Assembly: GCF_037038585.1 (NCBI RefSeq)
Contig: NC_092521.1
Span: 72,840,898 to 72,904,897 of the forward strand
Source of the DNA: Patagioenas fasciata
Lineage: Eukaryota; Chordata; Aves; Columbiformes; Columbidae
DNA: 64,000 bases
Direction of reading: 5' to 3'
The number at the start of each line of letters is the position of its first letter. Position 1 is the stretch's first letter. The notes below the pieces were generated by a model. That model saw only the letters and a program-made list of their open reading frames with translations, did not search any database and was not told the DNA's origin. This document shows positions 37,683 to 49,990 of this stretch, in pieces. Both the position numbers and the translations under genes were made by a program.

Positions 37683-37838
37683 TTCAACTTCAGAGATATT
37701 CAGACCTTGACTTGGATGAGGTTGTGAGCAACCTTGTTTAACTTTGAAGTTAGACCTTTCCTGAGCAGGGAGTTGAACCTGAGGACCTCCAGAGGTTCCT
37801 GCCAGCCTCAATTGTGCTATGTTGTATGATAATAGATT
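37683..37838 (+). mobile_element. Old CR1 LINE 3' fragment
   Basis: About 155 bp reading like the end of CR1: CTTGGATGAGG, GTGAGCAACCTTGTTTAA, CCTGAGCAGGGAGTTGAACC, GAGGACCTCCAGAGGTTCCTGCCAGCCTCAATT, then a decayed CTATG-type tail. It is clearly diverged from the young copies, so it is an older subfamily. Confidence 0.75.
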
Positions 37839-39149
37839 CTGCCTGAACAACATCAAATAATTTGATCCTTTTTACCTCTTTAATTACAGAACTGATTATA
37901 TCAATTTTCATTTGCACTTTGTTATTGGTTGTGTGTAAGGTAGGGTGTGTGGTGGGGGTGAAGGATGGGATGGAGAAGACACCACCACTGGACTTAGGGT
38001 TTGAATAAGTAACTAGGAATATATGACATTTTCCCACTTTTACTTCCCTCCTCGTATTTGGCCCCAGTACTTCCCTCGTGCCATGTTTAAGGTTGTGAAT
38101 TAAAACTGAAAGGTGGATCAGAGCCTCTCAGCCTTCCCTCTTCATACATCGCTTCCTCAGCCACTGATATATTTCTCTTCCATCATTTGCCATTGTTGCT
38201 GTTGTCAAGGCATTGGTATCTGTAGCAGTATGGTCCCCCTGCTCCCCAGCATTTTCCCATAACTCTGATCAAGTGATAACCACACATGGTGGTCATGGTG
38301 GGTGCATCTGGTCTTGATGGCACTCATCACAGAACTCAGTTATAGGAATAAATAATGGGAAGAGGCATCCACAGTTAAATTTTGCACTCTCTTCTGCCAG
38401 AGTTCAACAGCTCTTGCAATAGGTATATTTTGGAACTATGCCATCTTTTAAAAAAATAACACCTGTCTCTCTGCTGGAGATAAGGAGACATCCATCAGGC
38501 TTCATGGATTGTGAATCCCCTAAACACAGCAAAACCCCTATTATCTTACTTGAAAGCAATGGATAAAAGGAAGACTTATTCTAATGGTTTCCAATGGATT
38601 CAAGTAGTGTGAGTTTCATCCACTGTCTTACTGGAATTGCTGTCTGCCCCAAGTCTCTCTCCAGACTTCTTTGTGACATGAAGCTTTAAAACATACTGCT
38701 GTTTTCTTGTTCCTTTTTTATCTTTAGTTAAGCAAAATTTCCTTCAAGGAAGCTGTTCAAAGTTGTTCAAAAATCAGAATTTATTTTCAACACCTCTTGC
38801 TGCCTCCACTCCTCCCCCCCAAAAAAAAAGAAAAATAAAGTGTGAATTCTGAATGGAAAACAGATATTTCTCAGAGAAAGGAAAGTTTCAAGTGACTTTC
38901 ATCACTTTAGCTAAATATGATTCGATTTTATCTCAACCCTGTGAGCTGTGGCTACTATTACTGGGAATCACAATCAACCTGAAGTATCCACTGAAATCAG
39001 CTAAAGGAGTCAGAGGTATATCCTAGGTTGGAAATAAGATCTCCAGAAGTCTGAAAGCCCTACAGAGGGTTCAAATCTTTCACTCAGTCTTTTCTCTCTT
39101 AGTCTACTGAAGGTCCTCACCAGCTTGCAAGCAGTCACACTCTTCCCTT
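37839..39149. other. Unique DNA upstream of the full-length CR1
   Basis: About 1.3 kb, no gene recognised. It contains a C-run/A-run junction at 38,813-38,829. Confidence 0.6.
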
Positions 39150-39564
39150 GGATAAGCGATCGGAGTCCGCGCAGTGAGAGCCAGAGCCGGTGAGGTTCAG
39201 CCGATCACGAGGTTCAGCCGAGATTAGGAAGCTCAGAGGGAAAGGGACAGGGACAGCGTGATTCCCGGCGTGTCCCAATCCCCTGAAGCCCTGGCAGCCA
39301 TTGAGAGATAGTGGCTGACGTGGCGGGGGACGTTCCCACGGTAACGGCGACCACACCCACTCCCCTTGCCTTGAAAAGGCCTTTGGGAGGGCAGAGACTA
39401 GTCGCTGCCCACCAGGTGCAGAGAGGAGCAACGAAGTTGTGCAGCGGGTGAGTTCCACCCACACCGTGCTGCAGCAGCGGGTGTGGTAGCTCGTGCAGCA
39501 GGGTGCAGAGAGCGCTTGTTGCTTGTCAATCCCTCTAAATTATTGCCAGCGTCCCAGACTGCTG
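39150..39564 (+). promoter_or_regulatory. CR1 5' UTR / internal promoter region
   Basis: About 415 bp, GC-rich compared with its flanks, with repeated CCGATC/GTTCAGCCGA elements. In CR1 this region is expected to hold the internal promoter; no specific site is identified. A GTG-initiated extension upstream of the first ATG of ORF1 (39,565) is probably untranslated. Confidence 0.6.
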
Positions 39565-40696
39565 ATGACCATGGTCGCCTCCAGAAGGAGAGCTTGTCTC
39601 AAAAAGACTGTGGCAACGCAGACTGAGGTTCTGTCCCAAACGGTGGCTGTTCAGGTCTCCGGCTGCAGGGAGTGCCAGAGCCTGCTGCTGCTGGGGGATG
39701 GAGGCCAGCACTCCACCTGTGTGAGGTGTGAGCAGGTGCAAGATCTCCTCGACATGGTTGTGAAACTTAAGGAGGAAGTTGAGACACCGAGGTCCATCAG
39801 GGAGTGTGAAAGGGAGATCGATTGGTGGAGTAACACCCTGATGTGCCAGTCAGAAAGGCCCCAGGGAGATATCACCCAAAAGGAGATGGACCTCCTGCCC
39901 TCTCGGACAGAGGCAGGAGTCCTGAGACAGCCCCACCCTTGTCGCTGTCGGGCAGAGGTAGGGGACCTAAAAGATGATGAGGGTTGGAAGCATATTCCAG
40001 TTTGGCATCACAGGCAGGCCCCCTCCCTGCCTGTGTTGCCTCCCCAGGTGACCCTTCGTGATAGGTCTGAGGCTCTGAATCTTGAAGAAGAGGTAGGTGA
40101 GGAGGTGGTGCCAAGCCTGCCTACAAGGATCACATAGGAAGAGGCAGTTGACTTCACAACTTAAGACTGCCTCTGATAAGAAAGAAAGAAGGGTGATTGT
40201 AATAGGAAATTCCCTTCTGAAAGGAACAGAGGGCCCAATATGCAGAGTTGACTCTCATCTTAGGGAAGTTTGTAGTCTACCTGGAGCCCGGATCAAGGAT
40301 ATTGCTAGAGAGCTCCCCAAACTGGTGCACTCAACAGACTACTACCCGCTGCTGGTTTTTCAGACAGATGGGGAGGAAGCTGCCATCCATAGTCTGAGGG
40401 GAATGAAGAACAATTTCAAGGTCTTGGGAAGGATGGTGAAAGACTCAGGGGCTCAAGTGATCTTCTCTTCGCTCCTTCCATCTTCAAGTGACGATGTGGG
40501 GTGGAATAGGAAAATTCAGTCTCTAAATGGTTGGCTCCAAGACTGGTGCTACAGGCAGGGCTTTGGATTTTTTGATAATGGCTGGTTTTATAAGACTCCA
40601 GTCCGGACAATGTTATGTGGGAAAGGTTTATCTGGCAGAGGCAAAAGGATGCTGAGGCAGGAATTAGCTGGGCTCATTTGGAGAGCTTTAAACTAG
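39565..40696 (+). pseudogene. CR1 ORF1 (zinc knuckle, coiled coil, esterase)
   Basis: Two pieces in different frames: 39,565-40,137 and about 40,130-40,696. Translation could begin at ATG 39,565 or 39,571 (MTMVASRRR). A CxxC...CxxC zinc site has its Cys codons at 39,664, 39,673, 39,718 and 39,727 and is followed by a charged, coiled-coil-like segment (DLLDMVVKLKEEVE). After the frameshift comes the SGNH esterase-like domain: VIVIGNSLLKGTEG (nucleophile Ser kept, usual Asp replaced by Asn), SLPGARI, then FGFFDNGWFYKTP. The C-terminal catalytic Asp-x-x-His block, normally DGVHLS or similar, reads CGKGLSGRGK here, so the His is lost. The end overlaps ORF2. The frameshift plus loss of catalytic residues make the copy non-functional. 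Confidence 0.88.
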
Positions 40697-43571
40697 GCTC
40701 AAAGGAGGATGGGGTTGTAGCTGGGCTTGTCCCAGTGGGGCAGCATTCTAAAACTGATGAGGACCGGGTGGCCTCCTGTGCCCCTAGGGAGAAATTGGTG
40801 TGCTCTGCTCGCTCCCTGAAATGCCTGTACACCAATGTGCGCAGCATGGGGAATAAGCAGGAGGAGTTAGAATCCTATGTTCGGTCGGGAGATTATGATC
40901 TGGTGGCAATTACAGAAACATGGTGGGACAGTTCACATGACTGGAATGTGGTCATGGATGGCTACGCCCTTTTCAGGAAAGACAGGCCAGCCAGGCGTGG
41001 TGATGGAGTTGCTGTCTATGTGAGAGAGCAACTACAACGTACTAAATTCTGCCCAGGATCGGATGAGGAACGAGTTGAGACTGTATGGGTCAGGATCAAG
41101 GGGCAGGCTGGCAGGGGTGATACTGTTGTAGGTGTCTATTACAGGCCACCAGATCAGGGTGAGGAAGTTGATGAGGCCTTCTATGCGCAGCTGAGAGTGG
41201 CCTCACAGTCACAGGCCCTGGTTGTTGTGGGTGATTTTAAGTTCCCTGATGTTTGCTGGAAGGACCATTTAGCCAGCCAGCCACAGTCCAGGAGGTTCCT
41301 CCAGTGCATTGATGATAACTTCCTCATGCAGATGGTGGAGGAGCCGACCAGGAGAGGTGCACTGCTGGATGTCATCCTCACTAACTAGGAGGGTTTGGTG
41401 GAAGCAGTAAAGGTCGAGGGCTGCCTGGGTTGCAGTGACCACGAGATGGTGGAGTTCAGCATCTTGTATGGCAGGAACAGAATAGCAAATAGAATTGCAA
41501 CCCTGGACTTTAGCAGGTCTAACTTTGGCCTTTTCAAGCAATTGCTAGGGGAAATCCCATGGGCAAGACTGCTTGAAGGAAAAGGGGCCCAAGAGAGCTG
41601 GATTGCATTCAGAGATTGCTTCTTCCATGCTCATGATCAGAGCATCCTCACACGTAGGAAGTCAAGGAAGGGAGCCAGGAGGTCTGTGTGGTTGAATAGG
41701 GATCTGTTTGGTATGCTCAAGCAGAAGAGGAGAGTTTACAGCCCATGGAAGCAGGGGCTGGCCACTTGGGAGGAATGTAAGCCTGCTGTTAGAGGATGTA
41801 GGAAGGCAGCTAGGATAGCCAAGGCCTCCTTAGGATTACAGCTGGCGAGAGGGGTCAAGGACAGCAAAAAGAACTTTTTCAAATACATAGCAGATAAAAC
41901 GAATACCAGAGGCAATGTAGGCCCACTGATGAATGAGGTGGGTGCCCTAGTGGCAGAAGATACAGAGAAGGCAGAATCACTGAATGCCTTCTTTGTCTCT
42001 GTCTACTCTGCTGGAGGCTGTCCTGGGGAGCCCTGTACCCCTGAGACCCCAGATGAAGCCAGGTCAATGGAGGAGTTTGCTTTACTCGATGAGGACTGGG
42101 TTAGGGAGTAATTAAATAGTCTGGACATCCATAAATCCATGGGTCCAAATGGGATGCATCCACGGGTGCTGAGGGAGATGGCTGAAGTCATTGCTGGACT
42201 GCTCTCTGTCATCTTTGCCAAGTCTTGGGAAACGGGAGAGGTGCTCGAGGATTGGAGGAAAGCAAATGTCACTCCGGCAGGAAGGAGGACCCGGGTAATT
42301 ATAGACCGGTCAGCCTCACCTCTGTCCCTGGGAAAGTAATGGAACAGCTTGTCGTTGGTGTCATCTCAAGGCATATCAAGGATAAGAGGGTGATTAGGGG
42401 CAGTCAGCATGGCTTTACCAAGGGTAGGTCATGCTTGACCAACCTCATAGCCTTTTATGAGAATGTAACAATGTGGATGGATGATGGCAGGGCGGTGGAT
42501 GTGGTCTACCTTGACTTCAGTAAAGCCTTTGACACAGTCTCCCACAGCATCCTCACAGCTAAGTTGAGGAGGTGTGGTCTCGACAATAGAGTAGTGAGGT
42601 GGGTTGCAAACTGGCTTAAAGAGAGATGCCAGAGATTGGTGGTCAATGGTGCAGAGTCCAGTTGGAGGCCAGTATGTAGTGGAGTGCCTCAGGAGTCAGT
42701 ACTGGGGCCAATATTATTCAATATATTCGTTAACGATTTGGACGAGGGAATTGAGTGTACTATCAGCAAGTTTACTGATGACACTAAGCTGGGAGGAGTG
42801 GCTGACACGCCAGAAGGCTGTGCTGCCATCCAGCGGGACCTGGACAGGCTGGAGAGTTGGGCGGGAAATAACCTGATGAAATTTAACAAGGGCAAGTGTA
42901 GAGTCCTGCATCTGGGCAGGAACAACCCCAGGTTCCAGTATAGGTTTGGAAATTACATATTAGAGAGCAGTGTAGGGGAAAGGGACCTGGGGGTCCTGGT
43001 GGACAACAGGATGATCATGAACCAGCACTGTGCCCTTGTGGCCAGGAAGGCCAATGGCATCCTGGGGTGTATTAGAAGGGGGGTGGTTAGTAGATTGAGA
43101 GAGGTCCTCCTTCCTCTCTACTCCACCCTGGTGAGACCCCATCTAGAATATTGTGTTCAGTTCTGGGCCCCTCAGTTCCAGAAGGACAGGGAACTGCTGG
43201 AGAGGGTCCAGCACAGGGCAACAAAGAGAATTAAGGGAGTGGAGCACCTCCCTTATGAAGAAAGGCTGAGGGAGCTGGGTCTCTTTAGCTTGGAGAAGAG
43301 GAGACTGAGGGGTGACCTTATCAGTGTTTATAAATATATAAAGGGTGAGTGCCACGAGAATGGAGCCAGGCTCTTCTCAGTGGCAAACAATGATAGGACA
43401 AGGGGTAATGGGATCAAGCTGGAACACAAGAGGTTCCACTTAAATTTGAGAAAAAACTTCTCAGTGAGGGTGACAGAGCACTGGAACAGGCTGCCCAGGG
43501 AGGTTGTGGAGTCTCCTTCCATGGAGACATTCAAAACCCGCCTGGACATCTTCCTGTGCGACCTCACCTAG
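40615..43571 (+). pseudogene. CR1 ORF2 (AP endonuclease and reverse transcriptase)
   Basis: Pieces at 40,615-41,388, 41,395-42,111, 42,139-about 42,290 and 42,225-43,571. The AP-endonuclease domain has LYTNVRSM, ITETWW, GVYYRPP, VVGDFKFPD (a Lys replaces the usual catalytic-site Asn) and SDHEMVEF. TAG at 41,386 (usual TNKEG) and TAA at 42,109 interrupt the frame. A small deletion near 42,275 (between KANVTP and GRKEDP) shifts it. The RT domain then has [22 protein letters not shown] (motif A), [11 protein letters not shown] (motif B, Glu for the usual Gly) and FTDDTKLGG (motif C, catalytic Asp pair kept). The C-terminal part continues to FLCDLT. The start is uncertain because it overlaps ORF1. 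Confidence 0.92.
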
Positions 43572-43652
43572 GCATTCCTGCTCCAGCAGTGGGATTGGAC
43601 TACATGATCTTTTGAGGTCCCTTCCAATCCCAAATGTACTGTGATACTGTGA
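43572..43652 (+). other. CR1 3' UTR with octamer-like tail
   Basis: 80-bp 3' UTR, GGATTGGACTACATGATC-like, then CCTTCCAATCCC and a tail of two TACTGTGA-type units. The same derived units end the fragment at 24.7 kb. Confidence 0.85.
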
Positions 43653-46600
43653 ACTCTCTCCAGGCAACACCATTTCTCCTACCTACCAAGTTGCTTATGA
43701 CATGGACCAGTGAGGTACCATCATTCATCTGGATCTTGCAAAAATGTGCATAGTCCCAGGGAATTTTTTCCAATTTCTATCTGAAGATTCCACTAAATAA
43801 TGCAGCTTGAGGATTCAGATCTTTAAAAAGGTGGGTAAGTGGGTACTTACCAGTGTGTGTTTCTCTTTGATGTTGTACTCTGATAGATCTCGTTTGCAGG
43901 CACCTGGTCCTACACTTTCTCAGTGTCACTCCAGTGAAGCCATCAGGGAAACAGGGAACACACATGAACTTTGAATAAAAATCTAGCTGCTTAGAAACGA
44001 GTCTTTTTCTACCCATAAAATCCAAGCAGAATTATTTATGAGAGCTCTTTTGTGTCATAAAAGTAAAGATGAATACATGTTATGTAGACATAAAACTGTT
44101 TCAAGAAGGGCTTTCCCAGTTCACCAACAGAGGGAATAGAAAACTCATTCCTTCTGGGATGCTCTTGTACATTACAGTACTTTTTTTTTTTCTGAGACAT
44201 AGTATATTATGTGATTGTTCTGCTGGTTTTGACAGGAGAGAGAACATTATCTTGGCTATAGAATTTTGTCATATTTTAGGGGACTGTGAATGTTTGTCTA
44301 TGCAAGAAACATATGAGAATTGTTTCTCCATTTTCAAATTGTAAGGGTAAAAATGCACATAGCATTCCTTACCTCAGACCACAAGATATACTGAATGTGG
44401 ATCTTGGAGAGTAAGGGGAGATGTGACTTCTGGCAGAACTTGCCAATATTATTCCAGTTTAAGGTAATTAATCTTTATCAACAATCAATATGACAGACAA
44501 AATTGACTTAAATGATTGATCTACTTTCACAGTGACAGTTGATGAACCTGACCATACAGGTTAGGAAGTCAAAATGAAAATGATAATGAATAGCATTATG
44601 CAAATTTATATCAAGTCAAAGAATTGAGGAAAAATGAATCTTAACAGTAAATTCTCTCATTCTTAAGAATAACTGTTTTGACAAAAAATAAGTGAAAAGG
44701 GACATATGAGATATCTTTGGAAGCTAATTCTTACCTAGTTTTAACACAGAAAGCTGCTGCTAAAAGGAGTTATAGGGACTTGTGCATTAAAAAGCATGTT
44801 TTTCTCCCAGTGAAATGTGTTATGCAATATTCGTTACAGTTGAAATGCAACTGTGTGAGAACTCAAGTGAGGATTAACAGTTGGGAAAAGATTAAAATGT
44901 CTGGTAGAACTATTTTGTGTGAGGTAAGAATTAATTATGCATACATGCTCTCCAGCCTGTACCAGGATGAAACTGGAGAATGCATGAGCCTTGTTCCCCA
45001 TCGCAAGAGGTGACACAGGAAAACAGCCCAGACCTTGAGGTCTGTGGGTAGCCTTAGTTTTGCATGTAGGAAGAAGAAAGGAATATCATTCCAGGGGCAG
45101 CACTATAAATAAACTTGCAGTCAAAACACTGCTACTGCCTTGCATTTTTGAGATCACTTCAGTACTTCCCTGATTATGTGAGCTTGTTTGTGTGAGGGAA
45201 ATTTCATCATGTTTAGTGTATGTAAGTCTTTGTTTTTATTTATTTTTGTGTTAAAAAGGGTAATCTCCTCCAATGGTTATACCTTAGTCTCATCAAAGGT
45301 AACTATTATACATTTGCAAGAGGGACAGTACTTGTGAGTAGTGTTGAATTTGCTGGAAATGCACAGTGACACTAGCATAACTGAGAAGCTTTGAACTGTG
45401 CATTGTATTCAGAAGCTTCATCATTTGACATGAGAGCACCATGGTATTTTTCTTCCTTTAATGTCAGTGTAGGTAAAGCTGTTGTTACACTGAGAGGTTA
45501 TACTGCTATTGCTAGGGATTTTCCCAGTATTTTTACTGCTCTGTTAAAAAAGGAACATGGACTTCAGAAAGGCTCACGTAATTGACTGTGATCTTCCATT
45601 TCTTTTCATTTTATGAGTAATTCACTTTCTGTCAAAATTAAACATCCTTTTAAAAGCAAGGCCTTGCAGACTCTTATTTCTATTCCACTGTTACTATGTA
45701 CAAATTTATTTTGCATAAGTGTATTTTTTAAAGCAATCTAAGGCACTCAAGACACAGATGACACCATTGTCATGCTCAGTGTGCTTAAATGTTTTCTAAG
45801 ATCAGAGAGTAGACTGTCAGAGTGGTTAACAAGTGTACTTCTTCCATTCAGCATTTATGGAATTTTCCACTAACATATATCATCTCTCAAACATAATCAG
45901 GAAGGAAGTTATCTTGTCAGAAGCTTCACAGTTATCTTCCTCACCAGAAGCTTACAGGTTTCCACAGTGTTTTTTTGTTTTTGTTTTTTCCAATGTAAAT
46001 TATATGTATGTCCTGCCCTTCATTTTTACTAACTAATTTTCAGCAGAATCAGAAATTAAATTCACGTGGTTTGATATGCATACATGTTACAGCAGCAAGT
46101 AAGCTCTGTCCCAGCTCAATCTGGTGTCCCAGCACCAGATTATTTTTTTTTTTTCCATTGCCATTGTAGTTAGGATTCTGCTTTCATTACTATATTGGCT
46201 ATTAGCTGTAAGTAGCCAGGGTATTTTATTTTAACAAAGCAGAGGGGGGAAAGTGTGAGAAATGAAGATATGAAGTGCTGCAAGATCATCTCCATGAAAA
46301 GGAAATCCTGTCCTTCAAAATTTCCCTGCAACGTCTATTTTACAAGGATTAGATTATTAGAGTATGCTATGGAAGATCTAAATTGCTTACCATCTGCTGT
46401 TTGTCAGAATGGTCTGAATAGAAGTGAGGCCTAAAAATGTCTTCTTAGATGAGGTTACTGACCAGCACAGCTAAAATAGTCTGTTAAGGAACTCCTGAAT
46501 GGAGAATGAAGAGGTAGAATACATTTCTTCGAGCTATTTAGTTATAGATGAACAGCAGCATAACACAGCTCTGAAAACAGGGAAGAAAAAAGGAACAAGT

Positions 46601-46677
46601 AAAATGTATTTTATCTGCTTTAAGAAAGTATCTTCTTATTGTTCAGACAACTGGGTTAGGATCAAGGTTGCCAAATA
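43653..46677. other. Unique DNA between two CR1 copies
   Basis: About 3 kb, AT-rich, no gene recognised. The longest frame is 98 codons (plus, 44,717-45,013) without any motif. Confidence 0.55.
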
Positions 46678-48662
46678 TCATAGAACCACAGAATTATAGA
46701 ATGATTTGGGTTGGAAAGGACCTTAAAGATCATCTAGTTCCAACCCCCCCTGCCATGAGCAAGGACATCCTCCACTAGACCAGGTTGCTCAAAGCTCCAT
46801 CCAGCCTGGCCTTGAACACCTCCAGAGATGGAGCATCCACCTCTTCTTTGGACAGCCTGTTTCAGTGCTTCACCACCCTCATGGTGAAGAATTTATTTCT
46901 TATATCTAATCTAAATCTACCCTCTTTCAGCTTAAAGCCATTACTCCTTAACCTGTCCCTACATGGCTTTATAAAAAGTCCCTCTTCAGCTTTCTTTTAG
47001 GCCCTCTTTAGGTACTGGAAGGCTGCTATAAGGTCTCCCTATAACTTTTTCTTCGTCATGCTGAACAACCCCAAATCTCTAAACTTGTCATCATAGGGGA
47101 GGTGCTCCAGCCCTCTGATCATCTTCTTGGTCCTCCTCTGGACACATTCTAACAGGTCCATGTCCTTCTTATGTTGGGATCACAGAGCTGAGTGAAGTTC
47201 TCCAGGTGGGGCCTCACGAGAGCAGAGTAGAGGAGGAGAATGACCTCCCTCATCATGTTGATCATGCTTCTTTTGATGCAGCTTGGGATGGGGTTGGTTT
47301 TCCAAGCTGCACATGCACATTGGTGGCTTATATTCAGTTTTTCATTTGCCGATATTCCCAAGTCCTTCTCAAGGCTGCTCTCAATCCATATAGCCTGTAT
47401 CCATGTTTGGGATTGCTCTGACCCATGTGCAGGACCTTACACTTGGCTTTGTTGAACTTCATGAGATTCACACAGGCCCGGCTCGCCTCTCAAGCCTGTC
47501 AAGGTACCTATGGATGGCATCCCTTCCCTCCAGTGTGTCAACTACACCACACAGATTGGTGTTGCCAGCAAATTTGTGAGAATGGTCTCAGTCCCATTGT
47601 CCATGTCTCCAACAAAGATGCTAGACACCAGTCCCTGAATAATGCAACTTGTCACTGGTCTCCACTTAGACATCGCACTGTTGACCACAACTCTTTGAGT
47701 GTAACCACCTCACTAATTTCTTTTCCACCAAGCAGTCCATCCATCAAATCCATGTCTCTCCAGTTCAGAGACAAGGATGTTGTGTGAGACGTTGCCACAT
47801 ATTTTGTGCAAGTCCAGGTAGATGACGTCAGAGTGGTGTGGCTCTTGGCTGGAGCACTTGCTGGTGAAGGCTGAGACAAATCAGTAACTGAGTACCTCAG
47901 CCTTCTCCATATCCCAAGTAACCAGGCATCCCATTTCTTTCTGGAGACAGCTCACATTTTCCCCAGCCTTCCCTTTATCACTGATGTACCTATAGAAACT
48001 TATCTTGTTGCCCTTGATGTCCCTGGCCAGATGATATTTTATCAGGGCTTTAGCTTTCCTAATCTGATCTCTGACTACTCAAAAATTTCTCTGTATTCTT
48101 CCCAGGCTATCTGTCCTGGCTTCCACCCTCAGCAGGCTTTCTATTTGTGTTTGATTTTGTCCAGGAGCATCTTGGTCATCCATGCAGGTCTCATGGCATT
48201 TCTGCCTGACTTCCTCTTTGTTGGGATGCATCACTCCTGAGTTTGGAGGAGGTGATACTCGAACACTAACCATCTTTCTTCATCCCCTCCTCCCTCCAGG
48301 GCTTTATCTCATGGTAGTCTACCAAGCAGATCCCTGAAGAGGCCAAAGTCTGCTCTCCTGAAGTCCATGGTAGTGAGCTTGTTGTGCCTCCTCCTTGCTG
48401 CCTTGAGATTCTTGAACTCCATTGTTTCATGGTCACTGTATCCAAAGCCACCCTTGAGCCTTACATTCCCCACAAGTATCTCTTTGTTGGTGAGAACAAG
48501 GTCCAGCATAGCACCTGTCCTCATTGGATCCTCTATTTCTTAGAGAAAGAAGTTATCATCAATGCATTCCAGGAACACGCTGGATTGCTTATGCCTTACT
48601 GTGTTGTCCCTCCAACAGATATTGGAGTGATTGAAGTCCCTTGCGAGGATCAGGACTTGTGA
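46678..48662 (-). mobile_element. Older CR1 LINE, 2-kb 5'-truncated copy
   Basis: Minus-strand CR1 with its 3' end at 46,678 (complement of ATTCTATAATTCTGTGGTTCTATGA). In its own order it holds the end of the endonuclease domain (48,524-48,309: LDLVLTNKE, FGYSDHETMEF, FRRADFGLFRDLLG), the linker, an RT segment (KFAGNTNLCGVVDTLEGRDAI where young CR1 has a DD motif) and the C-terminal part (ALVRPHLE). Many stops and indels break the frame, so it is much older than the copies at 30.6 and 39-43 kb. Its 3' UTR is of the CCTTCCAACCC type rather than CCTTCCAATCCC. Confidence 0.92.
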
Positions 48663-48845
48663 ACTAATAATAATTGCTGTTAATTAGTGGTAATATGCTT
48701 CAATAGAAGAGTAGAAAAGAATGAATAATAATGAATAATAAACAGTTGTAACATGGACCTTCTGTGTCAGCAAAGAGTTTGGTTTCCAAATGGTTTCAAT
48801 TCCTTAGTTTGGAATTAGGATGCTTCCATACTCAGTTTGACCTTG
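48663..48845. other. Short unique spacer
   Basis: AT-rich spacer between the old CR1 and the ERVL solo LTR; TAATGAATAATAAT repeats, otherwise nothing. Confidence 0.6.
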
Positions 48846-48850
48846 GATTG
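48846..48850. repeat. Target-site duplication of solo LTR, left
   Basis: GATTG directly before the TGTATTGGG start of the LTR, matched by GATTG at 50,360-50,364. Five bp is usual for ERVL-type integrases. Confidence 0.8.
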
Positions 48851-49305
48851 TGTATTGGGTTTGTGTGGCAAGTTGTTGGTAGTGAATGGGCTACAGGGAT
48901 GGCTTCTGTGAGAAGCTGCTAGAAGCTTCCTCTATGTCTGATAGAACAAATGCCAGCCAACTCCAAGATGGACTGACTGCTGGCCAAGGTCAAGCCCATC
49001 AGCAGCAGTGGTGGTACCTCTGGGATAGCATAGTTAAGAGGGGTAAAAAAACTGCTGCACAACTTCAGCTCAGAGAGAGGAGTGGGAATATGTGAGGGAA
49101 ACAACTTTGCAGACATCAAGGTCAGTGAATAAAGAGAGGGAGGGGGTGGGCCAGGAGCCAGAGCAGACATTCCTCTGCAGCGTGTGGTGCAGATCATGAT
49201 GAGGCCAGCTGTTCCACTGCAGCCCATACAGGTTCACAGTAGAGCAGATGTCTGACTACAGCTCATGAAGGTCCCACAGCAGAGCTGGTGGATGTGCCCA
49301 AAGGA

Positions 49306-49990
49306 GGCTGTGACACTGTGGGAAGCCCACACTGGAGCAGGCTCTTGTCAGGACCTGTGATCCCTTGGAAACAGGAGCCCACAATGGAGCGGTCTGCTCC
49401 TGAAGGACTGCACCCTATGGAAAAGGTCTGTGCTGGTGTATGAGTATTGTGCAAGGATGACGAGGGGATCAAATGTAAATATGCTCAAGTGACTTGCAGC
49501 AGTGGTGTAGAAAAAGCACCTATATCACATTAATTGTTTTACTGACCTTGTATGCTTGACAAGTAGAACCTCTTTGTTAGATAACGTAGGCCTGTGAGAA
49601 ACTCTAAGGCATCTTATCATTGTGCCTGAGATTCCTGCTTTGTTGTGAGAAAGACCTCAAGGAAGCACCTGCTTGAATCTTTGAAATTCAGGCGAACTCA
49701 GCAGGCCCAGCTATCTTCTACTAGGGCTGAATTGCTGAAGTGCCTGCATCTCCGCTTGTGTTACCTCTGCATGGGAGCTTAGGTGCTACTTCAGAGATCC
49801 CTTGGTAGAGAGGTAACTAAAACTTATTATTTGCAAATGCATTCATGGCCTCTTGCTCTTCTTGCAACATGCCTACCTTGGTTCACACAGATAGAAGAGT
49901 TCATGAAGAGGTGCAGCCCATGGGAAGGATTCACCTTGGAGAAGTTTGTCAAGGACTGTCTCCTGTGGGAGGGACCACACGCTGAAGCAA
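49306..49990 (+). repeat. Degenerate ~40-bp tandem units inside the solo LTR
   Basis: Units of the form GGACTG..CC..TGGGAAGGACC.ACGCTGGAG recur at about 49,306-49,341, 49,350-49,393, 49,404-49,443, 49,899-49,942 and 49,943-49,990. The array is interrupted after the third unit by an unrelated block. Such arrays may act as enhancer repeats, but no function is shown. Confidence 0.65.
49440..49888. mobile_element. Probable unidentified insert in the solo LTR
   Basis: A roughly 450-bp block without the GGGAAGGACC units that flank it on both sides; the array resumes at 49,899 with GTTCATGAAG. Removing it would restore a regular unit spacing. Boundaries and identity are uncertain. It begins near TGTGCAAGG and ends near TTCACACA, so it could itself be an LTR-like TG...CA element, but no convincing target duplication is seen. 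Confidence 0.45.

Larger units (their letters stand above)
39150..43652 (+). mobile_element. Near-full-length CR1 LINE (about 4.5 kb)
   Basis: A plus-strand CR1 with a GC-rich 5' UTR (from about 39,150; exact start uncertain), ORF1, ORF2 and a short 3' UTR ending in TACTGTGA-type octamers at 43,652. The abrupt GC rise near 39,155 marks the 5' edge. Most CR1 copies are heavily 5'-truncated, so a copy with both ORFs is uncommon. It is inactive: ORF1 has a frameshift, and ORF2 has two in-frame stops and a small frameshifting deletion. CR1 does not normally make target-site duplications, and none is apparent. Confidence 0.93.

Noticed and set aside
41181..43673. Several minus-strand frames of 60-90 codons
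   Set aside because: Antisense shadows of CR1 ORF2.
49306..49990. Regularly spaced repeat units reminiscent of a CRISPR array
   Set aside because: The units are degenerate, contiguous and inside an ERVL LTR in vertebrate DNA; they are an LTR tandem repeat.
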